Shown here one piece after another: positions 25,977-33,485 of a stretch of 64,000 nucleotides of DNA. Under the pieces are notes generated by a model. It did not search any database and had not been told where the DNA came from. It saw only the letters and a program-made list of their open reading frames with translations. The stretch is from OPU3-GD-OMZ sp964515235 (lineage in GTDB: Bacteria > Pseudomonadota > Gammaproteobacteria > Methylococcales > Methylomonadaceae). The DNA is taken from the NCBI GenBank assembly GCA_964515235.1, contig CAZEVO010000003.1, positions 20,006 through 84,005 of the forward strand, read 5' to 3'. How positions within the stretch are numbered: the first letter of the stretch is position 1; every line of letters begins with the position of its first letter. Both the position numbers and the translations under genes were made by a program.

Positions 25977-26123
25977 GTGTCTGACCAAAGAAAAGATTTT
26001 TTAATTGCCATTGTTTTTGTTTTTGGTCTTTGTAGCTATACTTCAGGTCAGTATGTTTTTTCGATGGTTGCGTTTATAAGTAGTAGTTTAATGATGTTAT
26101 TAGTACGAAAAAAGTTGATTTAA
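25977..26123 (+). CDS. 48-residue membrane peptide of unknown function
   Basis: A GTG at 25977 is preceded by AGAGGA at ideal spacing and opens a 48-codon frame ending TAA at 26121-26123. The sequence is MSDQRKDFLIAIVFVFGLCS followed by a second hydrophobic stretch (VFSMVAFISSSLMMLLV) and a basic tail RKKLI, which suggests two short membrane helices. A textbook terminator follows 46 bases later, which strongly supports a real monocistronic unit divergent to the LysR gene. I recognise no family. Confidence 0.65.
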   Translation: MSDQRKDFLIAIVFVFGLCSYTSGQYVFSMVAFISSSLMMLLVRKKLI

Positions 26124-26169
26124 GCATTGGTGATTACCCTCCAAAAAAACGGATTACTAATGTAGTTTT

Positions 26170-26208
26170 AACCCTATTACTGATTAATCAGTAATAGGGT
26201 TTTTTTTA
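26170..26208 (+). terminator. Rho-independent terminator after the 48-residue membrane peptide
   Basis: A 32-bp perfect palindrome at 26170-26201 (ACCCTATTACTGA, TTAA centre, then the complement) is followed by a run of eight T at 26201-26208. It ends rightward transcription only; the opposite side has no T-tract. Confidence 0.9.
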
Positions 26209-26251
26209 TTGTGATTAAATTAATTGCTATTTCTATGAATGGTAAAAAACG

Positions 26252-26506
26252 TTAGGGAGAGACAAACACAATGTTTTGCTGATTATTTTTAAGTGTTTTT
26301 TTGCCAATGCCTTTGACTTTATTTAGCTCATTGAGAGAAGAAAATGAACCATTTTTTTCACGGTAATCAATAATAGTTTTTGCTTTTTTTAAACCAATCC
26401 CGTTAAGAGCATTAGCAATTTCAGTCTCGTTAGCGGTATTAATATTGATGGGTGCAGCAGTCACGCTAAATGAAAAAAGAAGTAGAAAAATAAAATATTT
26501 AAACAT
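26252..26506 (-). CDS. comEA: ComEA-like exported helix-hairpin-helix DNA-binding protein
   Basis: The 84 residues consist of a signal peptide (MFKYFIFLLLFSFSVTAAP) and a mature domain of about 65 residues with tandem helix-hairpin-helix motifs (NINTANETEIANALNGIGLK, NELNKVKGIGKKTL). In naturally transformable gram-negatives, ComEA binds incoming DNA in the periplasm and ratchets it inward. Its presence is suggestive of competence but not proof. It is divergent from the 26.65 kb gene. Confidence 0.9.
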   Translation of the reverse strand: MFKYFIFLLLFSFSVTAAPININTANETEIANALNGIGLKKAKTIIDYREKNGSFSSLNELNKVKGIGKKTLKNNQQNIVFVSP

Positions 26507-26653
26507 AATAAATCTCCGTAATAAAAGAGGAGTAAAAAAACTACGAAAAGATATAGCGTAGTAACAAACAAAAATAGTTTGTTATCTCGTTGATACAATA
26601 TTTTTAATATTGTTTTGATCAGTTATTGCCTGATAACTTTATTTTGTTGTCTA

Positions 26654-27049
26654 ATGGGCCTTTCTTTCATATTGTTAATCAATAGAGCCATGTTTCGAAA
26701 TATGAGTTTTTTTTGGTCATTGAAATCAAGGTCCTTGAATGATTCAGAATTAAATCTGAATCAAGAGGTTTTTCCTAAAGATGAGTTGTCGGTTAAGGAA
26801 GAGTTGGCGGAAGTAGTTATTCAGCAATTATTAAAAAATAAAAAAGTTTCTATTCTTGATGGACTGAATGAGTATGATGAGGATTATACTTTTTTTGAAT
26901 CACGAGGAAATATCATAACTCATGAAATGAAAAAAAAGCTTGCTGATGAAATACTAAAGCAAGACCAGCAAACTGAGACTGCCGAGTCTGAAAATGAAAA
27001 TCAAGATATTAATAAGTTAAGAGCTCATAATGACCAGCAGTCCGGTTGA
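26654..27049 (+). CDS. Membrane-anchored acidic protein of unknown function
   Basis: The ATG at 26654 (MGLSFILLINRAMF) is the first ATG of the frame. A TTG at 26615 would extend it and lengthen the membrane helix (LITLFCCLMGLSFILLI), so the start is uncertain. After one N-terminal membrane segment about 110 polar residues follow, rich in acidic and glutamine residues, with ELAEVVIQQLLKNKKVSILD as the only compact segment. It overlaps the start of the polyferredoxin gene by 20 bases. A helper role for that system is possible, but I recognise no family. Confidence 0.6.
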   Translation: MGLSFILLINRAMFRNMSFFWSLKSRSLNDSELNLNQEVFPKDELSVKEELAEVVIQQLLKNKKVSILDGLNEYDEDYTFFESRGNIITHEMKKKLADEILKQDQQTETAESENENQDINKLRAHNDQQSG

Positions 27050-28556
27050 ATTAGCCCAACAAATGATTGATGGGTATTCCATTGAAGAAACGGCTTATGT
27101 AACCTATGAGTCAGTAGGAAGATTATTGGTTATTGGTACCACAAGAGACATTTTTGAGGTTTTGCCATTATTAAGTCCCTTTTCGGTTTCTGTTTTAGGT
27201 GTGGGTAATTCGACAAATCAAGAACAGAGCGAATTACTTCAAAGAGTAAATTTTATTGGAATTGCTGATAGTATTCAGTTGTCTGGGTATCTTGGGAATT
27301 TCACAGTAGATGGAATACCAAGTAGCTATGATTTGGTTTTAGATTTATGCCAAATAGCAGTTCTTCAATCAGTAGTTACTCCAATTGGTTATTTTCGGTT
27401 GGAAGTAATTGCTGAATTACCGCAGCTTGTAGAGCAATTAAGTGAGCTTGTGGGTGTTTTTGATAAGCCAAAGTTTTTTTCTTTTTCTAAGAATAAATGC
27501 GCGCATAGTCAAAATAAGATAGAAGGGTGCCGGCAATGCCTTGATATTTGTGCTACCGATGCAATAACTTCAGTTGATTATCAAATTGTAGTAAACCCTT
27601 ATTTATGTCAAGGTTGCGGTGAATGTTCAGTCGTCTGTCCATCTGGGGCAATGAATTATCAATACCCTTCTCGTCAAAATTTATTATGTCAGTTACGGGA
27701 GATGTTAACAGCGTTTTATTCTGCCGGAGGGGCTCAACCAATTGTTGTTTTTTGTAGTATAGAAGAAAGATGTTTGTTGCCTTCGAATCCTAAAGATGTT
27801 TTATTATTTCCATTAGAATCACTGTCTTCAGTGGGAGCGGAAATTTGCCTTGTGGTGTTGGCTTTAGGTGTGGCGCAGGTTGTTTTTTATAATTCAGAGC
27901 CATTATTAACCGATAGTGAGTCAGCGCTTAATAATGAGTTAGCTATAGCGACTGCAATTATAACAAGCATGGGTTTTTCAGAACAAATGTTGCAACGTTC
28001 GGAGGGGGTTTTAAAGTTTAATACTAATTTACTGGCTATTCCACCGGCTACTTTTGTTATTGATCATGATAAAAGAGTCGTTTTTCGTATGGCAGTCGAT
28101 TATCTATTGAACTATGCCAGCCAACAACCGAGACAAGTAAAATTGGAGTCTCATTCGGCTTGGGGCGAGGTGAAGGTAGCAAAAGATTTGTGTACGTTGT
28201 GTTTCTCATGTGTTTCTGCGTGCCCTTCGGGTGCGTTACAATCTGGGCAAAGCCAACCACAATTAAAGTTTATTGAATCATTATGTTTGCAATGTGATTT
28301 GTGTGTATCAACTTGCCCAGAACAGGCGATCGAATTAAGGTCTCGTTATCTTTATGATAGTGTCGAGGCACGTCGCGCTAGGTGTTTACATGAGGAGCCA
28401 GCTTTTCATTGTATTAACTGCCAAAAGCCCTTCGCAACAAAAAAAATGGTGTTGATTATAAAAGAAAAATTATCGGAACACCCTATGTATCAGGGCAAAG
28501 CATTGAAACGTTTGGAAATGTGTGAAGAGTGTCGAATTACGAGTCAGCTCGGTTGA
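27030..28556 (+). CDS. Polyferredoxin with four [4Fe-4S] motifs
   Basis: The 508-residue protein has two pairs of ferredoxin motifs. The first pair is CRQCLDIC (C167-C174, with a possible fourth ligand at C157) and CQGCGECSVVCP. The second pair is CTLCFSCVSACP (C388-C398) and CLQCDLCVSTCP (C419-C429). A further four-cysteine pair CINC/CEEC near the C-terminus may bind zinc or iron. The region between (about 215-375) resembles the redox-partner part of formate dehydrogenase-associated 4Fe-4S proteins. It abuts a TorD-family chaperone gene, a pairing known from molybdoenzyme (formate dehydrogenase) loci. No catalytic subunit lies in the window. Confidence 0.85.
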   Translation: MTSSPVELAQQMIDGYSIEETAYVTYESVGRLLVIGTTRDIFEVLPLLSPFSVSVLGVGNSTNQEQSELLQRVNFIGIADSIQLSGYLGNFTVDGIPSSYDLVLDLCQIAVLQSVVTPIGYFRLEVIAELPQLVEQLSELVGVFDKPKFFSFSKNKCAHSQNKIEGCRQCLDICATDAITSVDYQIVVNPYLCQGCGECSVVCPSGAMNYQYPSRQNLLCQLREMLTAFYSAGGAQPIVVFCSIEERCLLPSNPKDVLLFPLESLSSVGAEICLVVLALGVAQVVFYNSEPLLTDSESALNNELAIATAIITSMGFSEQMLQRSEGVLKFNTNLLAIPPATFVIDHDKRVVFRMAVDYLLNYASQQPRQVKLESHSAWGEVKVAKDLCTLCFSCVSACPSGALQSGQSQPQLKFIESLCLQCDLCVSTCPEQAIELRSRYLYDSVEARRARCLHEEPAFHCINCQKPFATKKMVLIIKEKLSEHPMYQGKALKRLEMCEECRITSQLG

Positions 28557-29159
28557 ATGGTGATGGTGGCACAAGAAGACGGCTTAGAGGATCAGTTACG
28601 AGCTAATACTTATAGTTTATTAGCACATTTGTTTGTTGCTGAGCCTAAAAAACAAACTTTGTCATTGTTAGCATCAATGAGGACCCCGTCATCAGCAAAA
28701 GAGACTGCAGTTTCAATTGCTTGGGCTCAATTATTTGGTGTGGCTAAAACGATGGAAATAGCGACTATTAGTGCGGAGTTTCATCAGTTATTTATTGGTA
28801 TCGCACGTGGAGAGTTATTACCTTATGGGTGTTATTATCAGACCGGTTTTTTAATGGATAAGCCGTTAGTATTGCTCCGACAAGACCTTGAGGTGCTGGG
28901 TTTTAAACGACAAGAAAATAACAGAGAACCTGAAGACCATGTGTCTGCTTTGTGTGAGGTAATGGCTATATTAGTTCGAGAACGTCGGAGAGAGCAGTTT
29001 GATTTTTTTCAAAAGCATATGCAGGTGTGGATGCCGTTATTTTTTAAGGATATTAATGACTTACCATCAGCTTGTTTTTATCAAGCGGTTGCATCATTGG
29101 GGATAGCTTTTTTTCAGGTCGAAGAAACATTTATGAGTATGAGTTATGACAACAAGTAA
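28557..29159 (+). CDS. TorD/DmsD-family molybdoenzyme chaperone
   Basis: The 200-residue all-alpha protein has the family motif EPEDHVSALCEVMAIL and a GELLPYGCYYQTGFLMDKPL segment like TorD homologues. Such chaperones bind the Tat signal and cofactor-free form of a molybdoenzyme. The start directly follows the polyferredoxin stop, and the 3' end overlaps polA by 14 bases. The client enzyme, probably a formate dehydrogenase-type protein, must be encoded elsewhere. The tatABC genes at 17-18 kb would export it. Confidence 0.85.
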   Translation: MVMVAQEDGLEDQLRANTYSLLAHLFVAEPKKQTLSLLASMRTPSSAKETAVSIAWAQLFGVAKTMEIATISAEFHQLFIGIARGELLPYGCYYQTGFLMDKPLVLLRQDLEVLGFKRQENNREPEDHVSALCEVMAILVRERRREQFDFFQKHMQVWMPLFFKDINDLPSACFYQAVASLGIAFFQVEETFMSMSYDNK

Positions 29160-31857
29160 TGATGCTAACCGGTTGGTTCTAGTTGATGGGTCCTCTTTTT
29201 TATTTAGAGCCTTTCATGCGGTTCCACCATTAAGCAATGATCAGGGTCAACCGACAAATGCGATTTTTGGTGTTACAAATATGCTTAAGCGTCTTTTGGA
29301 TGATGAGGATACACCTTATGTTGCGGTAGTATTTGATGCACCGGGAGAAACATTTAGGCACCAATTGTATCGTGAATATAAAGCCAATAGACCCCCTATG
29401 CCGATTGAACTTAAGGTTCAGATTACGCCTTTATTTGAAGTAATACGAGCAATGGGATTACCGCTAATTATTGAACCGGATGTTGAGGCGGATGATGTAA
29501 TTGGTACATTAACTCATCTGGCACAATCTCAAGGGTTTCAGGTTGTCATTTCCACGGGTGATAAGGATATGGCTCAATTGGTTAATGACCAAGTCACTTT
29601 AGTTAATACTATGACGAATAAGGTGATGGATGTTCAAGGTGTTCTGGATAAGTTTGGAGTTTTGCCTAAGCAAATTATAGATTATCTCGCATTAATGGGA
29701 GACACTGTAGATAATATTCCAGGGGTTCCTAAAGTAGGTCCGAAAACAGCAGCGAAATGGCTGAACGAATTTCAGACCTTAGAACAGATTATGGCATCTG
29801 CGGAGTCTTTCAAAGGAAAAGTAGGTGAAAATTTGCGTGCTAGTTTAGAGCAATTACCACTTTCTAAAACACTAACAACAATTAAGTGTGATTTACAATT
29901 ACCTTATGTTCTGGATGATTTAAAGCAACAGCCGTTAGATGTTCAAATGTTACTGCCTTTGGTTACAGATCTAGGGTTCGTTTCCTGGAGTAAAAAATTA
30001 GCAGAACCGTTGGCTTTAAAACAAGAGACTTCAGAGCAATTAATTAATGTTATTGATTATGAAACGATTTATACCGAGCAACGATTTGAATATTGGTTGA
30101 AACAGTTGCAGGGGACGGCTTTATTTTCGTTTGATACGGAAACAACGAGTTTAAATTATATTGAGGCAGAAATTGTAGGAATTTCATTTGCTCTTGATTC
30201 AGAGCAAGCGGCTTATATCCCTGTAGCTCATAATGACCCTGATGCACCAGAGCAATTATCACGGGAAATGGTTTTAGCGCGATTAAAGCCATTATTGGAA
30301 GATTCGGAGAAAAAGAAGGTTGGTCAGAACTTAAAATATGATGCGCATATACTTGCTAATTATGGTATTCATTTACAGGGTATCGCGCATGATACGATGT
30401 TGCAGTCTTATGTATTGAATAGTACCGTGACTCGTCATGATATGGACTCCTTGGCCAAGTATTATTTAGGACGTGAAACGATTCACTATGAAGATGTAGC
30501 GGGCAAAGGGGTTAAACAAATTCCATTTCAGGATGTTGCCATCAAACAAGCAGCCCCCTATGCTGCTGAAGATGCTGAAGTTACTTTGCAGTTACATCAG
30601 TCACTTTGGTCGGCGCTTAAGCCATTAGAGGCGATGCGTTTTTTGTATGAAACGGTTGAGTTGCCATTAATTAAAGTTTTAATGCGTATAGAACGCAATG
30701 GTGTTTTATTAGATCATTCGATGCTGAATCAACAAAGCATGGAATTAGCAAATCAAATTAGTGGATTAGAGTTAAAAGCGCATGAGGTTGCTGGTAAGGT
30801 CTTTAATTTGAATTCGCCTAAGCAAATTCAAGATATCCTATACGATCAATTGAAATTACCAGTGCTTAAGAAAACCCCAAAGGGTCAGCCGTCAACAGCT
30901 GAGTCTGTTTTACAGGAGTTGGCAGTCGATTATGCATTGCCTAAAATAATTCTGGATTATCGTCAGTTAAGTAAATTAAAGTCCACTTATACTGATAAAT
31001 TACCTTTATTAGCGCAGCAGAAAACCGGGCGCGTCCATACATCCTATCATCAAGCAGTAACGGCAACGGGCCGACTGTCATCAACAGAGCCGAACCTTCA
31101 AAATATACCTGTTCGTAGCGAGCAAGGGCGTAAAATAAGGCAGTCTTTTATTGTACCGGATGGTTTTTGTTTAGTAGCCGCTGATTATTCTCAAATTGAA
31201 TTACGTATTATGGCGCATTTATCTGCTGACGAAGGGTTATTGGCTGCTTTTGGTGCAGGGGAAGATATTCATAAAACGACAGCAGCAGAAGTTTTTGGGG
31301 TGCACTCGAGCCAGGTAACAGCAGATTTAAGGCGTTCAGCTAAGGCTATTAATTTTGGGTTGATTTATGGAATGTCAGCTTTTGGCTTAGCACGGCAATT
31401 GGGTGTTTCTAGAGGTGAGGCACAATCTTATATTGAATTATACTTTTCTCGCTATCCCGGGGTTAAAAATTATATGGATACGATCCGTGAGTTAGCAGCG
31501 CAGCAAGGCTATGTTGAAACCTTATTTGGCCGTCGATTGTATTTGCCGGAAATAAATTCAAAAAATGGTACGCGCAGACAATATGCGGAACGCACTGCAA
31601 TTAATGCACCGATGCAAGGAACTGCAGCTGATATTATAAAGAAAGCAATGATTAGCGTTGATCAATGGATACAAAGTGAACAACGGGAAGTTAAAATGAT
31701 TATGCAGGTTCATGATGAACTTGTGTTTGAAGTGCCGCTAATTTCCAGAGAAGAGAATATGCAAGCAATTCAGTCGTTAATGAGTTCAGCCGCGCATTTG
31801 GCTATTCCATTGATTGTTGATATGGGGTACGGCCAAAATTGGGATGAAGCGCATTAA
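29146..31857 (+). CDS. polA: DNA polymerase I
   Basis: All three activities are visible in 903 residues. The 5'-3' nuclease domain has LVDGSSFLFRAFHAVPPL and DVEADDVIGTL. The 3'-5' exonuclease keeps the metal acids in LFSFDTETTSLN and AAEDAEVTLQLH, so proofreading should be intact. The polymerase has motif A VAADYSQIELRIMAHLS, the O helix RRSAKAINFGLIYGMS and motif C MQVHDELVFEV. The start lies inside the upstream chaperone gene. The gene is convergent with engB, as often in gammaproteobacteria. Confidence 0.97.
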   Translation: MTTSNDANRLVLVDGSSFLFRAFHAVPPLSNDQGQPTNAIFGVTNMLKRLLDDEDTPYVAVVFDAPGETFRHQLYREYKANRPPMPIELKVQITPLFEVIRAMGLPLIIEPDVEADDVIGTLTHLAQSQGFQVVISTGDKDMAQLVNDQVTLVNTMTNKVMDVQGVLDKFGVLPKQIIDYLALMGDTVDNIPGVPKVGPKTAAKWLNEFQTLEQIMASAESFKGKVGENLRASLEQLPLSKTLTTIKCDLQLPYVLDDLKQQPLDVQMLLPLVTDLGFVSWSKKLAEPLALKQETSEQLINVIDYETIYTEQRFEYWLKQLQGTALFSFDTETTSLNYIEAEIVGISFALDSEQAAYIPVAHNDPDAPEQLSREMVLARLKPLLEDSEKKKVGQNLKYDAHILANYGIHLQGIAHDTMLQSYVLNSTVTRHDMDSLAKYYLGRETIHYEDVAGKGVKQIPFQDVAIKQAAPYAAEDAEVTLQLHQSLWSALKPLEAMRFLYETVELPLIKVLMRIERNGVLLDHSMLNQQSMELANQISGLELKAHEVAGKVFNLNSPKQIQDILYDQLKLPVLKKTPKGQPSTAESVLQELAVDYALPKIILDYRQLSKLKSTYTDKLPLLAQQKTGRVHTSYHQAVTATGRLSSTEPNLQNIPVRSEQGRKIRQSFIVPDGFCLVAADYSQIELRIMAHLSADEGLLAAFGAGEDIHKTTAAEVFGVHSSQVTADLRRSAKAINFGLIYGMSAFGLARQLGVSRGEAQSYIELYFSRYPGVKNYMDTIRELAAQQGYVETLFGRRLYLPEINSKNGTRRQYAERTAINAPMQGTAADIIKKAMISVDQWIQSEQREVKMIMQVHDELVFEVPLISREENMQAIQSLMSSAAHLAIPLIVDMGYGQNWDEAH

Positions 31858-31876
31858 AAGTTTGGTCATGGTTTTT

Positions 31877-32476
31877 TTACTCTATTGCAAGCCAGCTGTC
31901 TAGAGTATTTTGAAGTTCTTGGACTCCTGTTTTTTTTAATGATGAAAAGAGCTGAGTGGTGACTGGTGAAACTGAGTCGCTTAGTTTTTTTTCAACTTTC
32001 AGCAAAATATTTTTTGACGCACCATATTTCATTTTATCGGATTTATTGAGGAGGATATGTAGAGGGACTTCGCTATGTTGACACCAATGAATCATTTGCC
32101 AGTCAAATTCTGTCAGGGGGTGGCGAATATCCATGACCAAGACAATGCCAGAAAGTGATTTGCGTTGTAATAAGTAATTTTCCATCATTTTGTGCCAGTC
32201 TTTTTTGACAGTTAAAGGGACTTTGGCGTATCCAAAACCCGGCAAATCAACAAATCGATTTGTTTCATTCAATTTGAAAAAATTAAGTAATTGGGTTCGC
32301 CCTGGTGTTTTACTGATTCGGGCTAGAGATTTTTGTTGGGTAAGGCTGTTAATGGTGCTTGATTTTCCGGCATTAGAACGACCAGCAAAAGCAATTTCGT
32401 GACCGATATCTTCAGGTGCCTGATTGATAGAGGGTGCGCTCATTATGAATGTGGCTTGATGGTAAATTGGGTTCAT
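31877..32476 (-). CDS. engB: Ribosome-biogenesis GTP-binding protein EngB/YsxC
   Basis: EngB is a small essential GTPase in large-subunit assembly. The 199 residues carry G1 AGRSNAGKSSTINSL, the switch-I SKTPGRTQLLNFF, G3 VDLPGFGYAKV and G4 LLNKSDKMK. It has its own promoter region shared with the divergent cytochrome gene 204 bases away, and is convergent with polA. Confidence 0.95.
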   Translation of the reverse strand: MNPIYHQATFIMSAPSINQAPEDIGHEIAFAGRSNAGKSSTINSLTQQKSLARISKTPGRTQLLNFFKLNETNRFVDLPGFGYAKVPLTVKKDWHKMMENYLLQRKSLSGIVLVMDIRHPLTEFDWQMIHWCQHSEVPLHILLNKSDKMKYGASKNILLKVEKKLSDSVSPVTTQLFSSLKKTGVQELQNTLDSWLAIE

Positions 32477-32680
32477 CGTAATCTCGCTATGAGGGATAAA
32501 TTAGAGTAAACTGGTACGAATAAGTTGTCTTCAGCTGATTTTATTGATTTTTTTTTGATAAATATCAAAAGTACGCCATGATAAAGCATTTGAAGATTTA
32601 TCTAAGTACTTAACGTGTCATTTTTAGAATTAAGGGCAAGTACTGAGTATCTGGACATTATTATTTATTGGGAGTAAATA

Positions 32681-33421
32681 ATGAACAAGAAACTGTTCGC
32701 AGTTGGCATTACATTGGTTTTAGCTGTTTTTACAGGAGTATCACAAGCAAAGAGCGGTGATGTTTCCTGTGAGGGTGTGCCGTTCAATAGAAGTTGTTGG
32801 TTAAATAACTTATATCCGGGCCAGAAAAAAGCAGAGGCCTGCGCAGGTTGTCACGGGCAAGATGGTAACAGTGCAATGGGTTTGTTTCCAAAGCTAGCAG
32901 GTCAGCACCCTGCTTACTTGGTTAAACAATTAATTGCGTTTAAAACGGGTGCGCGAAAGGATTTGAGCATGCAATCTATTGCATCGTCATTGAGTGACGA
33001 CGATATGCGGGATATTGCTGCTTTTTATTCTGAACAGGGCATTTCTCCAAATAGTTTGCCTGAACCAGAAGTAGCAGAAGACGAAGATGACGACTGGGGT
33101 GAAAGTGAAGAGGAAACAGAAAACAGTTTATCCATTGAAGAACTGATTGTGATGGGTAGAGATTTGTATCGGAATGGTGATGTTGACAATAAAGTTTCGG
33201 CCTGTATTGCTTGCCATGGTCCTTATGGCCAAGGAAACAAACCAGCGGTATTTCCAAGGCTAGCCTCTCAGCATGCAGATTACCTGATTAAGTCACTCAA
33301 GGATTTTAAATCGGATGTACGTAATAATAATCCTGACAGTATGATGCATATGATTGCTAAGAAAATGTCAGATCAAGAAATAGAAGCGGTGGCGCATTTT
33401 ATTTCTATGATGAACAAGTAA
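32681..33421 (+). CDS. Diheme cytochrome c4 with an acidic interdomain linker
   Basis: The 246 residues have a signal peptide (KLFAVGITLVLAVFTGVSQA) and two homologous cytochrome c domains. Heme sites are CAGCH (C54-H58) and CIACH (C175-H179). Each is followed by a LAGQHPAYLVKQL-type or LASQHADYLIKSL-type segment and a methionine ligand region. Cytochrome c4 carries electrons to terminal oxidases in the periplasm. Residues about 127-149 form an unusually acidic linker (AEDEDDDWGESEEETEN) that makes the protein longer than the usual 190-210. Two extra cysteines lie just after the signal. GGGAG precedes the start. Confidence 0.93.
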   Translation: MNKKLFAVGITLVLAVFTGVSQAKSGDVSCEGVPFNRSCWLNNLYPGQKKAEACAGCHGQDGNSAMGLFPKLAGQHPAYLVKQLIAFKTGARKDLSMQSIASSLSDDDMRDIAAFYSEQGISPNSLPEPEVAEDEDDDWGESEEETENSLSIEELIVMGRDLYRNGDVDNKVSACIACHGPYGQGNKPAVFPRLASQHADYLIKSLKDFKSDVRNNNPDSMMHMIAKKMSDQEIEAVAHFISMMNK

Positions 33422-33441
33422 TTTTTATTTGCTCTATTAAG

Positions 33442-33471
33442 AACGCGGGACTTTTATGTTCCGCGTTTTTT
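33442..33471 (+). terminator. Rho-independent terminator after cytochrome c4
   Basis: AACGCGG at 33442-33448 pairs with CCGCGTT at 33461-33467 and leads into six T (33466-33471). It separates the cytochrome gene from resB, which starts 15 bases later, so resB probably depends on read-through or a promoter inside this region. Confidence 0.75.
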
Positions 33472-33485
33472 GTTAGGTATTATTT

